Source: Clytia hemisphaerica (Eukaryota; Cnidaria; Hydrozoa; Leptothecata; Clytiidae). Taken from it: a stretch of DNA of 64,000 nt. Positions 43,401 to 55,400 of this stretch are shown here, one piece after another. The stretch spans positions 1,430,256 to 1,494,255 of the forward strand of contig CACVBU010000292.1 of assembly GCA_902728285.1 (NCBI GenBank), read 5' to 3'. A program made the translations under genes and the position numbers. The first letter of the stretch is position 1, and each line of letters starts with the position of its first letter. The notes under the pieces were generated by a model, which was given only the letters and a program-made list of their open reading frames with translations, searched no databases and was not told the DNA's origin.

Positions 43401-46400
43401 GAAAAAATGGTTCTTATTACTTGTGATTTTATGAACATGAGATCGACTTTTCATTAATTTAGCAAGCTCGTCCCCCTTTCTCTAATGAATCATATTTTTT
43501 TTAAGAACATCCAAAAATTTTGAAGCCTTCAAAATATTCTTAACTTTTTGAGTTTAAAGGCTAAAAATGTTCTTAACATGTTCTTGTTTTCACCATTTTG
43601 TGACTATTTTTGTCTATTTTCTTTAGAAATCGGGTGTTTTTGAGTCCACAAAGCCTTAAAATGTTCTTAACTTGTTCTAAATTTTTCGGCCATCGAAGCC
43701 TTATAGTTTGTTCTTATATTGAAAAAACGTGTAGCTTGATTTTAGGAGTCTGGTAAGGAAAGTGATTATGCAACGTAGAAATGTTATACTTTGTGTAGTG
43801 GGTGTGTAACATATCAAAATCAAAAAACTAATTTTGACGGTTAGCTAGAGGAATACCGGAGCTTTTCAAAAAACCATAAATTTTGATAATATGGTCTGAT
43901 AAGAAAAAAGAATTGAAGCATCTAATTTTTTGGCAAAAACAAACCAGAAGCAACGCTAAAGTACCCTTTAAAAATCTAATATTTATTAATATCATCTTTT
44001 AAAAGCGAAAATTAAAATAATGGATAGAAAAATATTAATCTTGCTGGTATGTGCTGTAGGAGTGTTCATTTTACTTGCTGCCGCTACTGGTGGCAACGAA
44101 TGGTTGAATAAAACACGGGGTGCCAGTGAAGGTTTATGGAAAACTTGTGGTGGTTCATTATGTTTTGACGTCAAATATGATAACTCTAAATTCAATGCTA
44201 CCCGTGCGTTTGCAATCATTGCTGTCCTCGCGGCCGCTGGTGGAACCGTAGTGTCGATTTTACGGTTATTTAAAGAGCTTGATGTGAAATTGTTTCCAAT
44301 ATGTTTTATAGTGGCTGGTGTTTGTATGATGATCGCCATGTCTATCTATACTGACTTCATGGATCCAGTATTGAAAATTTTCGATTCTTGGGGTTGGGGT
44401 TGGTCTTACATCTTTGGCTGGCTTGGTTGTGTTGCATCCTTTGTTTTAGCTGGATTAGCTATGTTCTTCAAATAAACAGAGCTATGCGGCACCCATATTT
44501 GACATGTACTTAGCGTCTAAATAACGGCTATTTGACGTTCATAACAACCACATATGGACGTCAAAAGTAGCAAATCGAAGTTTAGAATTTCCATTTCGAT
44601 ATTTTAGTAGAGCACTGAACCTTATTGTATTTTATTAATCCATGCAAATTATTTTAATATTTTTAGTGTTAGGTAGAAAATTATGTCACTTCTGGTCACT
44701 GTATGTAAAATGTCTTTTGATGTGAGCGACATTGTTAGTAGTATTAGACCAGTCTTTTACTTTTGATTTTTAATCAAGAAAATAATTTTGAGATTGTAAA
44801 AATGATTTTAATATATATAACCCTATGAAAGACACACGTATATTTATGTTATTTTTGCCAGCGTGAGTGTCAGTGTTTTACGGGCTGTACCTTATTACAC
44901 TTTAATAACTAGTCAAGTTATTAGCGCGAATCGGTTACCCTCCGAGCCGTCGAAAACCCTGTCTTTACTGCGTTAATAAATTGTCGCATTCATTTTTCCC
45001 ACGTTAAATACTTGATTAGTGTAATAAGGTATTTTACTAAAACCAGAAACCTGGGTGTGGGACGCGGCTTTCTTATACTATGGTTTAAGGGCTTTGTCCA
45101 TAGTGAATTTTTAATATTTGACACGTACAAAATATAAATTTCTGTTAGGCCAAGTATCCTTGAGTCTGAAAATTTAAAAATCACAATGAAAAAATTTGAT
45201 GAAGAAGAAAATGAAGACTTCTGCAAAGAAGACTATTTCAACTTTGAAGAGCTTATTTTCGGCGAAAAAAAAATATTTTGAAAAGTTTTTTGTGGTAGAT
45301 GGTGTATCTTTTACCGAACTAAAAAGAGATTTTCGGAAAATCTTTCTAAAGTCTTATTTGTCTTAAAATCTTGAAAATAGTGCTTTTTGACCAATTTTTC
45401 ATTTTTCTTTTGATGCATTGATTTAGAAAAACAGTCCAATTCTTTGTAGAGAGTTTGAAGAAACAAAAAGGTTAATTACCCATGAACCTAAAACAATGTT
45501 AAAATACTAAAATCAATTTTTCGACTATGGTCAGGCCCCTTAAGTAAATAACTCCATTGGGATATTTTCAACGATTCTCTATGACAATTCTACTTTAAAC
45601 GTGAACAATAGCCCGGGGAATACTAGGTTTATAGGATGACAGGGGGCTGCCGCACGGCTTTCGACCCTCGGACCCTTAGGAAGAAAAATTTGAAAAATTT
45701 GTGAATTTTACGATCCTTATTGGGACTGAGATGTAATTTTCTGATCTTTCAATCCTTACACGGACTGCCAGGTTTCAAAAAGGCATCCATAGGCAAGAGC
45801 GGCACATACCTGTACCTACACTTACCTGTACCCCTGGGCACTAGCTTTACGCTCACAGCTTTCGCTAAAGTTTAAACTTATCTCGCCGTTTTTTTCTGAC
45901 CTGTTTTGATTATTTTCTTCGCCTTTGTGTGAACGAAAAATTGACTGACCAGCAGTCCAAACGAGCATCAAGAAGAAACTATAACTTCTTAATTAGTGAA
46001 AGCTCTTTCGCTTCAACATTCATGACTAGCTAATTTTTAATCTGAAATTCTTCAAAATTATCTTTCTTAAAGAATAAGCATTCCGAATTTCGAAGTGTTC
46101 AGCCAAAAAAATAATTCTAATTTGTTAAGTTGGATCAATTCCGTGCAATGGTAGAGAAACTAATTTTGATTTCTTTCTTGTTTTCAGGGTACTATTACAG
46201 ACTTACAGACAACACGAGATCTTCTAAAGAAATGTAAGTCTATACGTTTTTTTTATATTTTTAAGTATTTCGTCTCTAGAGCTTCAAAGAGGCCCCCAAG
46301 CAATTTTCGTGATGATGTGAAAGGGACTTTTTTTGCAGCGTGATTACGTGATTTGGAAATTTTTTCTTCGTGAAAGATGAGAGGTCAAAACGTGATCGTG

Positions 46401-49400
46401 ATTTGGAGGATTTTTGTGCCGTGATGCGCGATTCGGACTTTTTTCAAAGGGATGCGTGATTATCCAAGTTTTTTGCTGATTTGTGTGATCGTGATCGAGT
46501 ACAAAAAATTGCGTGATATCGTGATCAAAGTTACCGTTAAAGTTGTTTTTTTTTTTAATGTTTTCTTATTCCAGCACCGTCCCCAGGCTACCCGTTATTG
46601 AAACAGTTTCAAATCACTGTTTACTCCGGACCCCGGCTATTTTATATCCTAGATTACCATAGCAATGTTTACTCCGAGTTTTAACGAAAGGCCCTTTGAG
46701 TTTTGAAAAACACCTCTTGCTGAACCCTAGGAATGTCTCTGGAGCTCGAAAGATGGACCCTGTCTAATAACCAGTACCCTTCCAGACAAAGGTTTGACGA
46801 AATTTGAACCCTGACAGATGAAAGTTTTTATTTTTTCTCTAGAACCCTAGACTAGAGTCTACTTCTGGCTAAACTTTACTTTTTGATAATTATTAGACTA
46901 GTAGACTAGGAGCATTTGACGAGGTCGCCATTTTGAAAGAAAATGTTAAAAATCAAAATAACAATTAAACTAATTGGAGTTGAAAATATAATTAAGAATG
47001 AGCAACAAACATCAAAACCCGATTGTTGCAATCCCTTATTTTCAAATAAAAACATTGCTTCATTCTTTTTTACCTAGCAAAAACAACGAAAATCTGGCGG
47101 ACTGTTTTACTAAGCAAAAGCATATTACCATATACTAGTGGGCCACCTAATCGCGCGATCAAGTCTATAAAAGAATAAGTGGACTCCGGGCTACTAGAAC
47201 CCAGACTGATAAGGGATAGGAATGCCGACAAGTCGACTCTGTCAGATGCAACTTTCAAAAATTTTGTAAATTCGTGACCCTGTCAGACATTTTTTTTTAT
47301 GTAACCCTGACAAATGGTACGTGTGTGTACCTCATTTCTTCTGAGTGAACCCCATGGAGTCTAACCCAGGCCATTTTAGAATTTTGTTTTCATCTTTCTT
47401 TGCTCCTTATATCATTTCATGCTCACATCAATCAAAAAGAATGAAAGCCTTTACAAGCTTTATTTTATGAATTTAAAGAAAAAATTAATATTTATTAATT
47501 AAAAACGTCTTGAAAATTCATGATGATTAAAAGATAGAGTTTTGGGCCCAATTTTTTGTAAGAATTTAGTATCGTAGTGCTCAAGTCGAGAGGTACTAGC
47601 GACCTATTTTCTGCTAATTCGATTGTTATGGTCAACTAAGGCTTTATGTGAGTTACCTAAAGACCCTAAATAATACGAGGGGTTTGAAAATATTAGATTA
47701 GATTTTCCCGGGGAACTTTTTATGTGTGTCCTAATGCACTCTTTTTACGAGAAGTAGTAAATTTTTTTGATGATGCTTCGCTGTTCCTATAATTCGGCAC
47801 TTTAAGCCTCAAATTGTTCTTATCCTGTTCTTATTTAAATGGTGAAATTTAGGTATTTCTAGCTTCACACCTAATTTTTCCTACTTTGACCCCTAAATTG
47901 CTTGAAATTGAGTGATTCTTTGCTCTTAAATTGTTCTTATTTTTTGGTGATTTTGAGCCTCATTGTTCTTATAAAATTGTTCTCATGAAATAAGAAGAGT
48001 GTATGTGAAATGTGATATAGATCTATCAAAATAATTTGTTGAAATTGAAGACCTTCAAAACACATCAAATAGTTTTTCCCTTCATTCTTCAATTTCTTTT
48101 GTGTTCTCAATATTTCTTTTTTAGCTTCATTTTTATGAAAAATGATAGGGCTTCATCAAAATAAAGGCTTCTATTTTTTCGCTTTTTCGCAAAATTAAGG
48201 ACGGCGTATATCAGAAAAATTACTTTCTCTTTTTATCTCAGTTATGTTCATTGGGGTGAAAAGCAAAAAATATTATATTTTGAAGGTCTCGTTTTTTATT
48301 TAAACGCGAATAACGCTATATAATAATCATCAGGCTAGATATTAATTGTGACATAAATTTCTGGAGCTTGTTTAACCTAATCTATAGTTGTAGTAGAGTA
48401 TTTTAGCGGATTTAGTGGGATACTCCCAACCTCGTTCCCTGCATATTATCAGCTTTTTTATAACTACTAATAGTGCTAGATAATAGGTGGAACTCGTATC
48501 AGCCTGATCTCTGGCGTCAATCAGTAACGTAAATAAAGCCTGGGATACACAGGGACGAGGTTGCAATACTCTAGATGTTGGGAAAAGCATTGATGACCAT
48601 GTAGTATGTTTCTGTGGCAATCGATATGGTTGTTACTTTTTGACTTCCTCAGTTTGCTCACCCAAATATCGTTCAATTAAACACTTAGCGTGACAGGTTG
48701 CTAAATAGGGACTGGGTCCGAGTTAACATGTTACGTTCTAATCAATGCAAAACTTGTTTATGCAAACCACTAATTTTTTTATGAGGCTGGGCTGTTTGTT
48801 CAATTTGTTCTTATCGTGTTCTTATTTTCTGAGGCATTATAGGATTCGAACCCTATTTCTGCTACGTATACCCTCAATTTGCATTAAATTTCTGCCATTC
48901 AGCATTGTTCTTAAATTGTTCTTATTTTGCGGTATTTCTGAGCCTCATTGTTCTTATTAAAACGGAATGTAGCGCAGGTTAAGCATAAAGCTATTAATGA
49001 TGTAAGGGATATATAAAATGAATTTGTCTCCGACTATTGCGAAGTTACGAGCTGATAAGCACGAAATCTATGGCGTAAAATTGCCGAAACCAACGTCATA
49101 GAAGTTGCAGGTGCCGGGACAATGAAGTTGTCCTTGTATTAGAGGTGTGCTTTTATAGTGTGTCCGTTTATTCGAAATTTTGTTGTAAATGGGCTACGGT
49201 AAATCGGGAAATTTAGGCTGACCAGTGAAGAAAAAGAAAGACATTGTGAGGATGAAAATATCTTTAACTTAAATTATATAATATTATTATTTTCAAAGTT
49301 ATTATTTATAAACGGTTATTTATAATTGAAATGTTACAATTTTTTACTCCACTAAAAAAGCAGAAAGAAGCTAGGCTATAGGGTGAAGAAAATGAATAAT

Positions 49401-52400
49401 TCAAAAGGAGATGAGAAGATGAAAGTAGGTATCAAGGTGGGAATAAAGGGAACTTACGTAGCATTTCGTGACGCAACTGAGTGTTATTTTCACACAGTAG
49501 ATAAAGTTTAGGCCCAATACACGTTTTTTTTATTAGAACACCTAAAACATTTGAAGCCTTCGGATCTTCTTAACTTTTTGAGATTCAAGCCTAAGAATTT
49601 TCTTAACACGGTTTTATTTTCACCATTTTGTGGTTATTTTTGCCCATTTTCCTAAGAAATTGACTGTTTTAGAGTCCGCAAAGCCTTAAAGTGTTCTTAA
49701 TTTGTTCTTAACATTTTTGCCATCGAAGCCTTATAGTCTTATGTAGTTTGTTCTTATAAAAAAACGTGTAGAAGATAAATAGAAAATAGTATGGTTTCAA
49801 AATTAATATACGCAATTTTGCATGAAGGTACAATGTTTTTTTGTTTTCATCTTTCTAAAGATCCGTATAATTGATGAAAGATGTTTGATAAGGGTCCTAT
49901 GCCCGGGGTGGGGGGTACTCAGGCAAAATGGGTGCTGGTTATGTGCGAGCCATAAGGGTCCCTTTTTCACACCCTCGAAAGTCTCTCAAAGGGGTACAAA
50001 ACCATTGAGAAAGAAAATTGAGTCTCTGTAAGGGTCCAAAAATCACGAAATTAAAAGTTTCCTCTATCAAAGGGTCGTGAATTCCACAATTTGGACAAAT
50101 ATCGAGTGAAAATCAATAATAATTTTGAAAAAAGTTTCTCTAAGGGTCCCAAAAACGCCAATTTTTCCTCTCTCTAAGGGTCAATTTTCGATTTTTGACT
50201 CGGGCATAACCGTCACCTCACAAACCTAGTACCCTCTCCCCCCGGGGGTCCCATGAAAGCGCGTAGTATCTACATCTGATAACGTGTTCTGGCGGTTCCG
50301 GCCCGCAAAAACCTTAGTATTATATTTGTTTTATCACACAGTTCAATGCGTAGGCATAGGAATTCCTACGAAGTAGCCTCTTATTTAATCTCATTGATTG
50401 TTAGAAAGATAACTTGAATTGGATTTCTTTAAAAGGTAAAGATACAACAGAAGATTTTGCGAGCTTCATTATATGTTGAAAGTATGATCAAAGAAGTGAA
50501 TACCCTTTTCGACCGTAGTCGCGCGGTCAGGTGCGTGCCACTTTATTATTTATTTACCACCCTAAACTCGATCCAATCCTATTTTTACACTTTTTTCTAT
50601 TGTCTATATGTGCGAAAAAAAGACTGGGACGGTTTTAGGGTGGTAAAACGGACAAAATAATGCTTGCGCGGCAATTGGTGGATACGGTCGAAAAGGTGTA
50701 TTGAATTTCTCATCCTTTCAGGTTAGAGTTTCCTGTTAGATTACCGAAACCAAAAATATATATAAAGTAAAACAAAAATGGTATGGGAAAATGATGTTTT
50801 TGAGGGCGTCAATTTGGGCGTGCGAACCGTCACCCTATTATTACATTTGTACGGCATACGGGTTTTATGGACGAACGGACGAATGAAAAAGCATTTACTT
50901 CTCATCAATCTAGCCTTGACGAATGTGGTTATGTGCCTGTGTTCGCACGTCAAGATTTTGTTAAAGTTACTTGGTGAACACAAAGCTGAAAAATATCTGA
51001 TCGGAGTCATAGCAACGGGATTCATATCAGCTTATTTTGCATCTTTATTTCTGCTAACGTTGCAACGTTTCTTAGAAGTTTATCAACATATGGCATACGA
51101 CGCATCTTATTTCGAAATTCATAAACGTAATATATGTATCGCAAGTTGGCTCTTCTCCCTGTTGTATATATTCGCTGTAACGCTTGCTCTCCAACTTGGT
51201 AGCGTCTCAGAATCAGTAATATACAATTCAATCCCACATATGTACGAAACCGTATGGCAAGCCGTCTTAGTATTACAATTCGTCTTAGTTTACGGATACT
51301 TATACGTTAAATTCCGTCAAAGTCGGAAATTGCAACGTAACGGCGCCATGTTTGGTCTGCAACGCCGTACGAAAGTTTTTGTACCTTTTTTCCTGGTATT
51401 GTCGTTTATCATCCTGGACACGGCGCCCGGTATCTTGCTCTCCTTTTTGACGCATTATAACATTAACATTATTACATTTTTATACAGCTTGGACATGCTT
51501 TGTAACTCGTTGCTATATATTTTCATACGGAAAGATGTCCGTGAACAACTTATCCGACAAATAGACGAAGAAAGGAGCCCGAGACATTTGTAATGAAACG
51601 AAAACCAAAGCACATAACTGAATTGCAAATTCTTCTGTTAAAATTATTCTCGTTTCGCGTCTATCTTTTTTGGCTGGTAATGACACACGTCATCGATATT
51701 TAGCCCGGGGTCCACGTAAAGCACGATTAAGCGGCCCGGTAGTATATGGTAATATGCTTTTGCTTAGAGGGACTGCAAAACAGTGCGCTAGATTTTTGTT
51801 GTTTTTGGTGAAGCAATGTTTTTATTTGAGAATAAAGGATTGCAAATCTGCTATTGATGTTTGTTTCTCATTTTTGATTATATCTTTCAACTCAAAAAGT
51901 AGTTTTATTGTTATTTGGATTTTTAACATTTTCTCTCAAAATGGCGTCCCCGCCAAACGCTCCTGGTCTACTTCACTGGACTCAGCGTCATAAAAATTAT
52001 CAAAAAGCAAAGTTCAGCCAAAAGTAGACTCTAGTTTAATCAACATACAGTGAGCGAATCCAAAAAAAAAAGCGGATAAATATTTATATAAAGTAAAATC
52101 CTCGAAACTCACCCATCTTTACTGGACTTAGAATAATTGGAATAAAATAAAATTTCTTTGTTCAATCAATAGACATCCAATTCCCAAGATGATTGAATAG
52201 GTCTTTGAGATTGAAATATCAAGAAAGTTTCCAAGTCATGAAATTTATCATAAATTATGAGAATTTTACTTTATATAAAATTTGTCCGCTTTTTTGGGAC
52301 ATACTGTATTTCAAATAATGCTTCGAACTATAACAAAGTAGTCGAGTATTTTTTTTTGTCAAATAAGAGAAAAAATCTTGAATTGAAAAGAGTTAGTTTT

Positions 52401-55400
52401 GATTCTGAATAAATCAAGACTCGTGCCAATAAACTTTGAGAATGTAAATCTTTGGAATCGTTAATGAATAACTTCGGGTCGCCCTCAACTGCGGTTGTAA
52501 ACTTACTTAACTTACTTACCTAACCTGCATTAATAAAAAATTCTAATGACGTCATTGTTATCATTATTCCCAAATCAAAAAATTTACAGTCAATTCTCTC
52601 TAATTCGATTCTTTCTGTATTCGATCCTGTCAACTGAAATGTTGTTTAAATCATAGTTATTATAAAAACCCCGGTCTGGTAATGTATTCTTTTAGCTTTT
52701 TCAATTTTCTTTTGTTCATATAGTCTATGTTTTGTTACAACAAAATACGATTTGCATATTTTTTTATCACGTTACCAAAATCCTCTTGGGATTGGTCTAT
52801 TTTCTAATCACATGATCGAAAAGCCTTTCAGACCAGTGTTTTTATATTGACTATGTTTAGATTACGCTCTGTAATTCAAATCTTTTCTCTAATTCGAATC
52901 TCGATTCGAATTAACATTTTGGTTCCTTGAAGATCGAATTAGAGAGAATCTGTAAAATATTTTTCGAGTCAAATTAGTATACCTCATTACAAAAACTATT
53001 TTAGGGATGCGTGTAGCCTAAGCCTTATTCGAATAAGCTTAGTGTCATGTAAAATGAATAAATAATTACAGTGAAGTCTCCGTAACTCGAACCAGCACGG
53101 GGGGCACAAACTGTCCAGGTTATGGAAATTTCGAGTTATGGAGTAAGGTTCATAAGACATTGTTAACTAAAGGGACCTGCAAGTATGTTCAAGTTAAGGA
53201 GACATTTGGGTTTTAGAGGTTATGGAGACTCAACTGTAGAAAAACAAACTGAATACTCTCAATTTTTGGACCTACCGGGAGTTCCTTTAATTTGACCGTT
53301 GTCCGTTCGTCTGTTACAAGCTTTTCTCGGGATTGGCTCATTAGTTTTTTTTTATTTTTCGCACAATGATACAAAATAGCAATGCCTGAAAAGTGACGGA
53401 ACCCGATTTTTGAAAAAAAATTTTGGGGGGCAAATTTGGGCCAAAAACTACCTAAAAATAAGGTTTTTTGGACTTTGTGCAAAATTGCTTCATTAGTTTT
53501 TCCTGATTTTTGGTAGAAAGATGGAGTGCAAGGTACCCTAAAATGTGGCGGAAGTAATTTTTCTCGGAAAATTTTTTTTCGTCGTCAAATACGGATTTTC
53601 GCAAATTTGGGCCAAAAACTACCTAAAAATAAGGTTTTTTGGACTTGGTGCAAAATTGCTTCATTAGTTTTTCCTGATTTTTTGGCAGAGAAAGATAGAG
53701 TGCAAGGTACCCTAAAATGTGGCTGAAGTAATTTTTCTCGGAAAATTTTTTTTCGTCGTAAAATACGGATTTTCGTTTTTTGGGGAAATTCCCTTTTACC
53801 ATTTTCCTGTTAGCAGTTTTTCTCGGGATTGGCTCATTAGTTTTTTTTAATTTTTTGCACAATGATACAAAATAGCAATGACTGAAAAGTGACGGAGCCC
53901 GATTTTTGAAAAAAATTTTTGGGGGGCAAATTTGGGCTAAAAACTACCTAAAAATAAGGTTTTTTGGACTTTGTGCAAAATTGCTTCATTAGTTTTTCCT
54001 GATTTTTGGTAGAAAGATAGAGTGCAAGGTACCCTAAAATGTGGCTGAAGTAATTTGTCTCGGAAAATTTTTTTTCGTCGTAAAATACGGATTTTCGCAA
54101 ATTTGGGCCAAAAACTACCTAAAAATAAGGTTTTTTTGGACTTGGTGCAAAATTGCTTCATTAGTTTTTCCTGATTTTTGGCAGAAAGATAGAGTGCAAG
54201 GTACCCTAAAATGTGGCTGAAGTAATTTTTCTCGGAAAATTTTTTTTCGTCGTAAAATACGGATTTTCGCAAGTTTGGGCCAAAAACTACCTAAAAATAA
54301 GTTTTTTTGGACTTGGTGCAAAATTGCTTCATTAGTTTTTCCTGATTTTATGCATAAAGATGGAGGGCAAGGTTCTCTAAAAAGTGACTGAAGCAGTTTT
54401 TTTCGGAAAATTTTTTTTGGCCGTAAAAATCGGATTTTCTTATTCGGGGAAATTCCCTTATGTCATTTTTAGGGAAAAAGAGCATTTCTTGCTATTGGAT
54501 TGATATTTTTTTCTGAATTTTTGCACTTTAATGTAAAATGGTAATATTTAAACTCTGATGAAGCCTGGTTTTCAAAAAATAATTTATTTAGGCAAATTTG
54601 GGCCAAAAAGTGCCTAAAAATGGGATTTTTGGACTTTGTGTGAAATTGCTTCATTAGTTTTTTCTGATTTTTTGGACAAAGATGAAGGGCAAGGTTCTCT
54701 AAAACGTGACTGAAGTAGTTTTTTTCGGAAAATTTATTTTGGCCGTAAAAATCGGATTTTCTTATTTGGGGAAATTCCCTTTTGTCATATTTAGGGAAAA
54801 TGAGCATTTCTCGAGATTGGCTTGGTATTTTTTTCTTATTTTTTGTATAGTGGTAATTTGGGTAGAAAAGTGCCTAATGTTTGTTTTTTTTAGACTTTTT
54901 TGACTAATTTGAGCTCTGATACTCACGGTAATCTATTCAAGCTGCTCACTACACTTTCTTATTACCTTGCTATTTGTCCTATTTTTTTCTGATTTTGATC
55001 GACAGGTAGGTCCATTCAGCATGTTGCTTGTTACTCGTGTGTCCACCAACATTTTAGACCTACCACGGAGGTTCTTTAAGATAAACTTATGTTTGTTCGA
55101 CCTGGCTATGAGCACTGCTCTTGTTTTGAATATTGAAATTTTCCAGATAAATCGCAAGCGCACTGAGGTTTTAATGAAACAATAGAGAGTTTCGAAACCT
55201 AAGCCAATCAGCTGTGTTTTAAACATTCTTTTTTTTGAAATCTCTATTGATAAACATCTTTTGTGAATGTTGTCTATTATGTTTAAACCTATTAATAAGT
55301 AATTCCCGGTGGGGGTCACTAGTGGCCGCCTACAGCAGTGCCTATAGACCAAGAGTAAGGCCTAAAAGCCTGGATCTGTCTATTGTGTAGACTACCGTCC

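Noticed and set aside
53213..54807. Several similar 60-110-residue minus-strand frames as a gene family
   Set aside because: They are successive copies of the 171-bp tandem unit, truncated by the repeat period, with no recognisable domain.
54933..55352. 139-codon minus-strand frame
   Set aside because: It overlaps an opposite-strand frame and the edges of repeat families. No domain, and no splice logic with neighbouring exons.
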